From assembly GCA_002388005.1 (NCBI GenBank), contig DGLO01000052.1:1-20958 (forward strand): a DNA stretch of 20,958 nt. Direction: 5' to 3'. Made by a program: the position numbers and the translations under genes. The DNA comes from Candidatus Neomicrothrix sp. UBA4542. GTDB lineage: Bacteria > Actinomycetota > Acidimicrobiia > Acidimicrobiales > Poriferisodalaceae. Below are positions 14,650 through 20,958 of this stretch, one piece after another (position 1 is the stretch's first letter; every line of letters starts with the position of its first letter). The notes below the pieces were generated by a model. The model was not told where the DNA came from, did no database searches, and was given only the letters and a program-made list of their open reading frames with translations.

Positions 14650-15540
14650 CTATTCGCCTTGTAGGTCGTCAGCTATGTCAGCGAAGCCCTCGCTGTCCAA
14701 CCACCACGAATGTTCCATCGGGCGAAGGTACCCACAAGACGGACCACCGAAATGTGTACCGAGAATCAGGGTGTGGTCATCGCAGTACTGTTCGGCGAAT
14801 TTTCTGCGCATCTCGATTGCAGCGGGCTTGTCGACGTCCGGCTCACTTGACCACTCCGGCAGTTCAAATTGAATCGGGTGATGACAAAGGTCGCCGGTAA
14901 TAATCGCATCCTCCCCTTCGGAGGAGATTCGAACGCTGTGATGACCCGGAGTGTGCCCAGGGGTGGGTTCGAGCCACATGGCGTCGTTCAATTGCATATT
15001 GCTTTGGACAAGTTCGGCTAATCCTGCGTCTATGCAAGGCTGAATGCTGTCACCAACGACGTCACCGTAGATCTGCGGTTCAACACGCCAGTGTGCCCAT
15101 TCGGTTTCCCCGAAGAGATACTGGGCCCTCGGGAATGTCGGATGCCACGCACCATCAATCAACTGCGTGTTCCATCCAACATGATCGACATGAAGATGGG
15201 TGCATACGACAGTGGTGACGTCGTCGGGTCCGAAACCTGCTTCGGTCATCTTTTGCATGAAGTCTGTATCGAGGTTGGCTAAGGCATCAAAGCTAGGACG
15301 GACCTTGTCGTTTCCGGCACAGGTGTCAACAACTATCTTTTCGTCTCCGATTTCGATGCAAAATGCATGAAAGGAAAGCCGGATACGACCGTCATCGCGG
15401 TTCGCAAACGGTCCCAGGACCCAGTCGTGTTCCAGCACCGCCTTCGGGTTCGCATTCGGTATTACCGCCACCCCAGGCCAGGTTTGTTCCATCTCTATAA
15501 CTTTGGTGATTTTCGCTTCACCAATGTTCCAGGTCTGCAT
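14650..15540 (-). CDS. Metallo-beta-lactamase-fold hydrolase
   Basis: This is a 296-residue zinc hydrolase. The metal-binding motif is THLHVDHVGW (His115, His117, Asp119, His120). His196 (PTPGHTPGHH), Asp217 (ITGDLCHHP) and His263 (GTHFGG) complete a binuclear site. No signal peptide is seen, so it probably acts in the cytoplasm. GGGAGGG at 15550-15556 lies 9 bases before the ATG, a strong ribosome site. The overall form resembles lactonase-type and other MBL enzymes of central or xenobiotic metabolism rather than true beta-lactamases. Its neighbours, an acyl-CoA synthetase and a DUF1330 protein, hint at a catabolic role, but the substrate cannot be named. Confidence 0.88.
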   Translation of the reverse strand: MQTWNIGEAKITKVIEMEQTWPGVAVIPNANPKAVLEHDWVLGPFANRDDGRIRLSFHAFCIEIGDEKIVVDTCAGNDKVRPSFDALANLDTDFMQKMTEAGFGPDDVTTVVCTHLHVDHVGWNTQLIDGAWHPTFPRAQYLFGETEWAHWRVEPQIYGDVVGDSIQPCIDAGLAELVQSNMQLNDAMWLEPTPGHTPGHHSVRISSEGEDAIITGDLCHHPIQFELPEWSSEPDVDKPAAIEMRRKFAEQYCDDHTLILGTHFGGPSCGYLRPMEHSWWLDSEGFADIADDLQGE

Positions 15541-15549
15541 GTTGCTGAT

Positions 15550-15556
15550 CCCTCCC
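15550..15556 (-). promoter_or_regulatory. Strong Shine-Dalgarno of the metallo-hydrolase
   Basis: GGGAGGG lies 9 bases before the ATG at 15540. It is one of the clearest ribosome binding sites in the window. Confidence 0.65.
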
Positions 15557-15614
15557 GTGGAGACACTCCAACCTTCAGCTCAAAGCCACACTCGATACGC
15601 CAAACAAGCGCCCG

Positions 15615-15902
15615 TTAGCCGAGTCCTTTAGCGAGGGCTCCGCGAGAATCCGTTGCCGAGAGACGCAAGGGTAGGGCCGCTTGATACTCCGGAGAGTCAT
15701 ACCACTCTCTGAATGCGGCGTCATCGTCAAATTCGAGAACCACTAATCGAGAACCATGCCAGTCCCCTTCGACGGGAGTCACGTCATCATCAACGATGAT
15801 CGCTCGCCCCCTCCCAAGCGAGGACGCCCTGGCAGCCTTCATATAGTTCTGTAGACCAGCCGGATCATTGACCTGTTCTTGCACAACGAAATAAACCGAC
15901 AT
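15615..15902 (-). CDS. DUF1330 family protein
   Basis: This is a 95-residue ferredoxin-like alpha/beta protein. It starts MSVYFVVQEQVNDPAGLQNYM and contains LVVLEFDDDAAFREWYDSPEYQ, the signature of DUF1330, whose function is not established. The ATG at 15902 has AGGGGGG 5 bases upstream. A longer reading from 15980 would add 26 arginine-rich residues unlike the family. It sits between the acyl-CoA synthetase and the metallo-hydrolase, all on one strand. DUF1330 proteins are small dimeric proteins often found near catabolic enzymes; nothing here identifies a ligand. Confidence 0.87.
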   Translation of the reverse strand: MSVYFVVQEQVNDPAGLQNYMKAARASSLGRGRAIIVDDDVTPVEGDWHGSRLVVLEFDDDAAFREWYDSPEYQAALPLRLSATDSRGALAKGLG

Positions 15903-16025
15903 TTCGACCCCCCTGTCCGCCCACGTACCGCAGGTGTCCCCAACTCTAGGAGGTTTACGCTCACCGCGTCCGCTGCCCAAGGCAGATGATCAAAGGACAT
16001 TCGGTAATGCGTTGAGACGTGAGAC
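15903..16025. promoter_or_regulatory. Spacer before the DUF1330 gene, possible promoter
   Basis: This is a 123-base gap on a minus-strand series. TTGGGC and TAAACC, 17 bases apart on the minus strand, could be a weak sigma-70 promoter for DUF1330 and the genes after it. The -10 match is poor. No terminator for the acyl-CoA synthetase is evident. Confidence 0.3.
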
Positions 16026-17609
16026 CTAAGATTCGGTGATTCGCTGGATGGGAGAAACTTGGTCCGTTAAGTCGCTGTCCCAATACTCGTCGCGAAGAAG
16101 TCTTTTATATAACTTGCCAGTGGGTAGCCGGGGTAACTCATCACGAAAATCAACCGACCGAGGAACCTTGAAACTGGCAATGTGCTCGCGCGCATAATCA
16201 AGTAATCGCCTCTCAAGCTTTTGTGTTCCCTTTGTGCCCTCTGCTGGTTGGACCACTGCTTTGACCTCTTCACCAAAATCAGCATTGGGTACCCCGAAGA
16301 CGGCAACATCTGCTACCTCAGGGTGAAGAATCAAGCAGTCCTCAATTTCTTGAGGATAAATGTTTACGCCACCCGAGATAATCATGAACGCTTTGCGATC
16401 AGTGAGGTAGAGAAACCCTTCTTGGTCGACACGACCAACATCACCCAGAGTGGTCCAAAAACGATTGTCGGGGTGTTGTGAACTTCGGGTCTTATCAGGG
16501 GCGTTGTGGTATTCGAAAGCTTGCTCTTCGCGTTCGAAGTAAACAAGCCCAGGCTCGCCAGCTTCAACCTCGACACCGTCCTCGTCACAAATGTGAATAG
16601 TTCCGATTAGCGGCTTTCCTACAGTCCCGGGATGAGCAATCCACTCTTCTGGACCTACATAGCAAAAGCCATTGCCTTCGGTCCCGGCGTAATACTCGTG
16701 GAGAATGGGTCCCCACCACTTCAACATCTGATGTTTCACTTCTATCGGGCAGGGCGCTGCTGCGTGAATGGCCACCTTATGAGTCGATAAATCATAGGAA
16801 CTTCGATCTGCCTCCGGCAGCTTCAACATTCGCGAGAACATCGTCGGAACCCACTGCGAGTGACTAACTTCATGCGTTTCTATCGCTTGGAGAGCCCCGA
16901 GGGGATCGAACTTTTCCAAAACGACAACTGTTCCACCAACTGATTGAGTTCCGGTACTGAACAGCAATGGAGCGGAGTGATACAACGGCGCTGGAGACAA
17001 ATAAACTGACTCGCTGTTAATCCCAAATAAGGCGCCCGCAAGTACAGCCCCAATGGGGTCCGGGTCGGTAATCTGAGAGCCGTCGAGGCCTCTCTTTATG
17101 CCTTTGGGGCGCCCGGTAGTTCCGGAACTGTAATTCATAATCGATCCTCGCGGCTGCTCTGCGAGAGCTTCAGCTGGGTAGCGCCCAATTGCTGATTCAA
17201 AATTCTCATAACCTTCAGCAGTTCCATCAAACATCAGACGGACAGGGCACGTACCTATGTCGGGGAGCATTTCAACGGCGACGTCTCGCACCGCGTAGCT
17301 AGCGAGAAGTACTTTCGCTTCGCAATCCCGAACGATGTACGAGGCTTCTTCGGCAGTGAGAAAGCGATTGACGGTTGTGAAAAATAGTCCGCTGCGGAGT
17401 GCCGCCCAGTAAGCCTCAAAATACCTGATGTGATTGTCTGCAAAAATAGCGACATGGTCACCCACTCGTAAGCCGACGTCCCACATCAGTTGAGCGAACC
17501 GAGCGGACCGATCGTCGAGTTCACGGTACGAGAGAGATTCTCCTGTGCCTGCCATGATCACCGCCGCATGATCCGGCTTTTCGTTCGCGTAGGTACCTGG
17601 ATAACTCAT
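16026..17609 (-). CDS. Acyl-CoA synthetase (AMP-forming ligase)
   Basis: This 527-residue enzyme activates a carboxylic acid to its acyl-CoA through an acyl-adenylate. The P-loop-like motif YSSGTTGRPKG is at 160-170. Then come YYAGTEGNG, GDVGRVDQEGFLYLTDR with the hinge region, and GGVNIYPQEIE. The C-terminal lysine is Lys499 in PTGKLYKRLL. The overall pattern resembles the bile-acid-CoA-ligase-like group of actinobacteria, which acts on long-chain or steroid-type acids. The substrate is not determined. It starts 30 bases after hisF with no clear Shine-Dalgarno, so it may share the his transcript although it has no role in histidine synthesis. Confidence 0.93.
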   Translation of the reverse strand: MSYPGTYANEKPDHAAVIMAGTGESLSYRELDDRSARFAQLMWDVGLRVGDHVAIFADNHIRYFEAYWAALRSGLFFTTVNRFLTAEEASYIVRDCEAKVLLASYAVRDVAVEMLPDIGTCPVRLMFDGTAEGYENFESAIGRYPAEALAEQPRGSIMNYSSGTTGRPKGIKRGLDGSQITDPDPIGAVLAGALFGINSESVYLSPAPLYHSAPLLFSTGTQSVGGTVVVLEKFDPLGALQAIETHEVSHSQWVPTMFSRMLKLPEADRSSYDLSTHKVAIHAAAPCPIEVKHQMLKWWGPILHEYYAGTEGNGFCYVGPEEWIAHPGTVGKPLIGTIHICDEDGVEVEAGEPGLVYFEREEQAFEYHNAPDKTRSSQHPDNRFWTTLGDVGRVDQEGFLYLTDRKAFMIISGGVNIYPQEIEDCLILHPEVADVAVFGVPNADFGEEVKAVVQPAEGTKGTQKLERRLLDYAREHIASFKVPRSVDFRDELPRLPTGKLYKRLLRDEYWDSDLTDQVSPIQRITES

Positions 17610-17639
17610 GTCTTGAAGCTAATCGATTCCCGATAGTTG

Positions 17640-18410
17640 TTAATCGGTTGCTGGTGGCCTGACGGCAACACCCGCATCGAGAAGGGCCTGTTTAGCTTCT
17701 GACACGGTGTGTTCTCCAAAGTGAAATATTGATGCTGCGAGCAGCGCATCAGCGCGACCGTCAATAGCCCCGTCGATCAGATGTTGGAGCGAACCCACGC
17801 CCCCACTTGCGATGACCGGAACAATAACTGCGTCACTGACAGCACGAGTAAGTCCGAGGTCGTAGCCGTTTCGAGTCCCATCTCCGTCCATCGAGGTAAG
17901 AAGAATTTCCCCCGCTCCTCGGTGTGCTACGTCTGTTGCCCAGCCAACTACGTCCAGTCCTGTGTCTTCTCGCCCTCCTTTAACGTACACATTCCACGTC
18001 TGGTCATCATTCGATTTGGCATCGATAGCAACCACCACGCATTGGCTGCCGAACGCCTCTGAGAGCTCAGATACCAACTCAGGACGCTCTACCGCTGCTG
18101 AGTTAACGGATATCTTGTCAGCACCGGCTCGCAAGAGCAGCCGTGCGTCATCTACGGATCTAATTCCTCCGCCAATTGTGAACGGTATAAAAACCTCTTC
18201 AGCGGCCCGTTCAGCTAGTTCAACAATGGTTTCGCGGTTATCGGAGCTTGCTGTTATATCGAGAAAAATGATTTCGTCGGCACCTTGCGCGTCATATTGC
18301 GCAGCCAGTTCCACTGGGTCTCCCGCATCTCGAAGCGCAACAAAATTGACTCCCTTGACTACCCGCCCAGCGTCGACATCCAAACAAGGGATCACCCTTA
18401 CTGTTTTCAC
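17640..18410 (-). CDS. hisF: Imidazole glycerol phosphate synthase cyclase subunit
   Basis: HisF uses ammonia delivered by HisH to turn PRFAR into imidazole glycerol phosphate and AICAR. The 256-residue TIM barrel has catalytic Asp11 in IPCLDVDAGRVVKG and Asp130 in VVAIDAKS. Phosphate-binding loops are GGGIRS and ASGGVGS, with the TSMDGDGTRNGYD motif between. The GTG at 18410 overlaps the hisA stop (GTGA). In many actinobacteria hisI follows hisF; here an acyl-CoA synthetase follows instead. Confidence 0.96.
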   Translation of the reverse strand: MKTVRVIPCLDVDAGRVVKGVNFVALRDAGDPVELAAQYDAQGADEIIFLDITASSDNRETIVELAERAAEEVFIPFTIGGGIRSVDDARLLLRAGADKISVNSAAVERPELVSELSEAFGSQCVVVAIDAKSNDDQTWNVYVKGGREDTGLDVVGWATDVAHRGAGEILLTSMDGDGTRNGYDLGLTRAVSDAVIVPVIASGGVGSLQHLIDGAIDGRADALLAASIFHFGEHTVSEAKQALLDAGVAVRPPATD

Positions 18411-19144
18411 GACGTCACCGTTGCTGCAACGGCGGCAGAAACCTCGATGACGCCATCGTGAAGTGCCTTGCCAACGATGATCCCCGCGAGGCGTCGTCCG
18501 TTGATCTCTAACTTTGCCAGCTGGCGAATGTGCACAACCGAGCCAACTCCCCCACTGGCGACCACATCCAGCGACGTCGAACTGAGCACCGCCCTGAGGC
18601 CCTCAACATCTGGTCCGGTCCCCATTCCATCTCTATTGATCTGGGTCACTACTACTGCCTCAGCACCACTGCTTTCGAAACTTGGTAACAAATCAAAGAT
18701 GCTTTGGCCGCTGTCTCTTCGCCAACCTCGAGTTGCGATTTGGTCACCACGGACGTCGAGACCTACAGCGACCCGGTACCCCATACCGGCCAACTCCTGC
18801 ACTAGGGCAGGGTTTTCAATTGCCGCTGTGCCCAGCACGCAGCGGGACACACCTACTTCATAAAGGTATGTGGCGGCTTCGAGACTTCTGACTCCACCCC
18901 CGGTCTGTACCGGGATGTCTACTTCTTCAACTATCGCACCTACGATTTCGAGGTTCGTAGGGTTCCCAGAACGTGCAGCGTCGAGATCCACGACGTGAAT
19001 CCATCGTGCGCCCGCTTCCTGAAACGATCGTGCTACTTCAACCGGGTCAGTCTGGTACCGAATTTCGCGGTCGTAGTCCCCCTGGACAAGGCGAACGCAC
19101 TGTCCATCCCTTATGTCAATGGCGGGGTATAGCTCAAAACTCAT
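18407..19144 (-). CDS. hisA: ProFAR isomerase
   Basis: HisA isomerises ProFAR to PRFAR. The 245-residue barrel has Asp10 in YPAIDIRDGQCVRLVQGDY and Asp130 in VAVGLDVRGD as the acid-base pair. GGGVRS, QINRDGMGTG and ASGGVGS are phosphate or loop motifs. The ATG at 19144 overlaps the hisH stop (ATGA); the frame is open up to 19183 inside hisH, but that extension is rejected. A separate trpF exists at 8367-9041, so this enzyme need not also act on phosphoribosylanthranilate as PriA does. Some PriA-like sequence (TRGW) is present, so dual activity is not excluded. Confidence 0.95.
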   Translation of the reverse strand: MSFELYPAIDIRDGQCVRLVQGDYDREIRYQTDPVEVARSFQEAGARWIHVVDLDAARSGNPTNLEIVGAIVEEVDIPVQTGGGVRSLEAATYLYEVGVSRCVLGTAAIENPALVQELAGMGYRVAVGLDVRGDQIATRGWRRDSGQSIFDLLPSFESSGAEAVVVTQINRDGMGTGPDVEGLRAVLSSTSLDVVASGGVGSVVHIRQLAKLEINGRRLAGIIVGKALHDGVIEVSAAVAATVTS

Positions 19145-19776
19145 GAGCTGGTTACTTGCTGAAGGAAGTTCTGAGCAAGACATCGTCCCCGCTCGCCTGA
19201 CTTTTCAGGATGAAACTGAGTTGCCCACAAAGACCCTTTCCCGACCATCGCTGTTACGTCTATCCCATATTCGCAGGTAGCAACTACTAGATCAGGATCA
19301 GTGTCAACCGCGTAACTATGAACAAAATACATCCACGCTCCATCTTCAATTCCATGAAGCAGTGGGCACCCCGGAAGGCGGATATCTAACTGATTCCATT
19401 GCATTTGGGGCCGGGTCAAGCCATCGGGCAGGCACCGCGACATGCCAGGCAAAGCACCTAAACCTTCGATTCCGGGTGCTTCTTCTGAACCTTCGAACAG
19501 CATCTGCATCCCTACGCAAATTCCGAGAAACGGGGTGCCTGAGTCGATGGCCGAGATCGCCAAGCCATCAAGTTTCGCTGCTCTCAACTCGCGCATGCAC
19601 GCGCCGAAGTGGCCGACTCCGGGAAGGACGACACCCGCGGCGTCAGCAATAAGAGCTGGATCGGCAGTAAGACGAACATCAGCGCCTGCCCGTTCGAATC
19701 CCTTCTGGGCGGACCTCAAATTTCCGATGCCGTAGTCCAACACCGCTATGAGTGGCGGTTCATCAGACCCATTCAC
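19141..19776 (-). CDS. hisH: Imidazole glycerol phosphate synthase glutaminase subunit
   Basis: HisH hydrolyses glutamine and channels ammonia to HisF. The 211-residue class I glutamine amidotransferase has Cys87 in GICVGMQ, and His189 with Glu191 in FHPEKSG. DYGIGNL and LPGVGHFG are typical of the family. The GTG at 19776 has GAGGA (19784-19788) 7 bases upstream, overlapping the hisB stop codon, which links the two genes. An overlap with hisA follows. Confidence 0.96.
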   Translation of the reverse strand: MNGSDEPPLIAVLDYGIGNLRSAQKGFERAGADVRLTADPALIADAAGVVLPGVGHFGACMRELRAAKLDGLAISAIDSGTPFLGICVGMQMLFEGSEEAPGIEGLGALPGMSRCLPDGLTRPQMQWNQLDIRLPGCPLLHGIEDGAWMYFVHSYAVDTDPDLVVATCEYGIDVTAMVGKGSLWATQFHPEKSGERGRCLAQNFLQQVTSS

Positions 19777-19786
19777 CTAAGCATCC

Positions 19787-20377
19787 TCACAGCACGCCCT
19801 TGGTGGAAGGCATGACGTCATCCACAACTCGGATCGCATCGTAGAGGGCCCTGGCGACCCCTTTGAAGCTCGCTTCAATGATGTGGTGGGTGTTTTTGCC
19901 GCGCAACAAAACTATGTGGAGAGTGATCCCTGACGCGGTGGTAAATCCACGCCAGAACTCTTCACACAGTTGAGGGTCGAAGGGTGGCTCACCCAAGATT
20001 TTTTCGCCGGGAGGCTCTACGTCATAGTGCAGGAAGGGCCGACCCGAAAGATCTAGCACGACTTCGACTGCTGCTTCGTCCAACGGAACGGTTATAGCCG
20101 CGAAACGACGTACTCCTTCTTTGGCGCCGAGAGCCTCACCTAATGCTTCACCAAGAGCTATTCCTACATCCTCAACGGTGTGGTGGGCATCGATTTCGAT
20201 ATCTCCAGTGCATTCGACACGTAAGTCGAAACGAGAGTGTTTGCCTAATTGGGACAGCATGTGGTCGAAGAAGGGCAGCCCTGTACTGGCTTCAACTTGA
20301 CCGCTTCCGTCTATTGCTAGAGATAAATCAATTCGTGTTTCTTTAGTAATCCGTTGACGATTCGCTTGCCGTTTCAT
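19787..20377 (-). CDS. hisB: Imidazoleglycerol-phosphate dehydratase
   Basis: HisB removes water from imidazole glycerol phosphate to give imidazole acetol phosphate, using manganese. The 196-residue protein has the two metal motifs DAHHTVEDVG and NTHHIIEASFK plus FFDHML near the start. The length is that of the dehydratase alone; there is no fused histidinol-phosphatase. The ATG at 20377 overlaps the hisC stop (ATGA), and hisH follows after 10 bases. Confidence 0.97.
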   Translation of the reverse strand: MKRQANRQRITKETRIDLSLAIDGSGQVEASTGLPFFDHMLSQLGKHSRFDLRVECTGDIEIDAHHTVEDVGIALGEALGEALGAKEGVRRFAAITVPLDEAAVEVVLDLSGRPFLHYDVEPPGEKILGEPPFDPQLCEEFWRGFTTASGITLHIVLLRGKNTHHIIEASFKGVARALYDAIRVVDDVMPSTKGVL

Positions 20378-20958
20378 GTCAACGCCTCCTTAAGGGCTTC
20401 GAGGAAAATATGGTTCTCTGATTCAGTACCTAAAGTGATTCTCAAACAGTCGGATAAACCAGGCCAATTCGAACAATTTCGAATCAACACTGATTGGTCC
20501 ACCAAGCGTTGCCAGACATGGTCCCCGCTCACGGAGCATGGGGTAGTCCGGAACATAATGAAGTTCGCTTGCGACGGCCACACATCTAGCCCTAGGTCAG
20601 TTAAAGCAGCAGCGACTCGGTCTCGTTCAGATCCCAGTTGCCTTACTCTGTGTTCCATCTCGTCATGGAAACGCAGCGCTACGCGACCAGCAATCTGCTT
20701 AACAGAGTCCAGATGGTAGGGAAGAACAACTTTCTCAAATTCAGGCAACATCCATGATGGAGCTACGCAGTAACCCAAACGAGCACCGGCCATGGACCAC
20801 GTTTTTGAAAACGTTCGTGTGACGATCAGCGATTCGCTGGCATAGGGGCCCCGCAATAAATCAAGAGCTGTGAAATCCGCGAACTGGCCATAAGCCTCAT
20901 CGACTACAACGACGCCATCGGAAAGTAGTAGCGCTGTTTCAATGACTTCAAGACTTTC
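20374..20958 (-). CDS. hisC: Histidinol-phosphate aminotransferase, N-terminus outside window
   Basis: This PLP enzyme transaminates imidazole acetol phosphate to histidinol phosphate. Only the C-terminal 194 codons are in view, and the frame runs open to the window edge. VVDEAYGQF holds the Asp and Tyr that contact PLP. RTFSKTWSMAGARLGY holds the Schiff-base lysine. NFIMFR and the closing LRITLGT are also typical. The TTG at 20856 is not a real start, as the coding sequence continues beyond it. It begins the visible his operon and overlaps hisB. Confidence 0.94.
   Translation of the reverse strand, partial: ESLEVIETALLLSDGVVVVDEAYGQFADFTALDLLRGPYASESLIVTRTFSKTWSMAGARLGYCVAPSWMLPEFEKVVLPYHLDSVKQIAGRVALRFHDEMEHRVRQLGSERDRVAAALTDLGLDVWPSQANFIMFRTTPCSVSGDHVWQRLVDQSVLIRNCSNWPGLSDCLRITLGTESENHIFLEALKEALT

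Noticed and set aside
17962..18450. 162-codon plus-strand open frame
   Set aside because: It is the antisense shadow of hisF, with serine- and alanine-rich low-complexity content.

Overview
The window reads as a gene-dense stretch of bacterial chromosome given over mostly to primary metabolism. GTG starts are frequent, spacing is tight and 4-base start/stop overlaps recur. The mix of genes suggests a free-living, aerobic actinobacterium, most likely of an Acidimicrobiia-like lineage: an orphan GroES-like protein ending in STGLYL, a bile-acid-CoA-ligase-like acyl-CoA synthetase, a DCC-family protein and a COG2945-type hydrolase. This placement is an inference from gene character and was not tested by phylogeny. 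There is no phage, insertion sequence, CRISPR array or plasmid signature, and no stretch over 300 bases without a gene.

Layout. (1) Positions 1-84, minus strand: a tRNA-Leu(CAA). (2) Positions 281-4586, plus strand: a fatty-acid synthesis (FAS II) operon, fabD-fabH-fabG-acpP-fabF, in which FabD carries an unusual C-terminal biotinyl/lipoyl-like domain. (3) Positions 4694-13617, minus strand: a long co-directional series. Read in the direction of transcription it is a GroES-like gene, fused trpE(G), ygfZ, an ABM-domain monooxygenase, trpC, trpF, trpB, trpA, a HIT-like protein, a c-type cytochrome, a BCP peroxiredoxin and fabZ. fabZ thus ends tail to tail with fabF, 107 bases away. (4) Positions 13669-14286, plus strand: an alpha/beta hydrolase diverging from the GroES-like gene. 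(5) Positions 14261-20958, minus strand: in transcription order hisC (cut by the window edge), hisB, hisH, hisA, hisF, an acyl-CoA synthetase, a DUF1330 protein, a metallo-beta-lactamase-fold hydrolase and a DCC-family protein whose 3' end overlaps the hydrolase.

How they work together. The fab genes supply malonyl-ACP, initiation, elongation, reduction and, through the detached fabZ, dehydration; the enoyl reductase and acetyl-CoA carboxylase are not here. The trp genes cover chorismate to tryptophan except the anthranilate phosphoribosyltransferase step: trpD is absent from the cluster. The his genes cover the middle of histidine synthesis (HisC, HisB dehydratase, the HisH/HisF synthase and HisA); hisG, hisD, hisI and hisE are not seen. 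TrpF and HisA are separate genes, so this lineage need not rely on a dual-function PriA.

Nothing here looks like a new defence, mobile or biosynthetic system. The most unusual points are the FabD fusion, the alphaproteobacterial-type TrpE(G) fusion in an otherwise actinobacterial-looking setting, the missing trpD with ygfZ and ABM genes in its place, and the mixed heme/HIT/peroxiredoxin/fabZ tail of the trp series.
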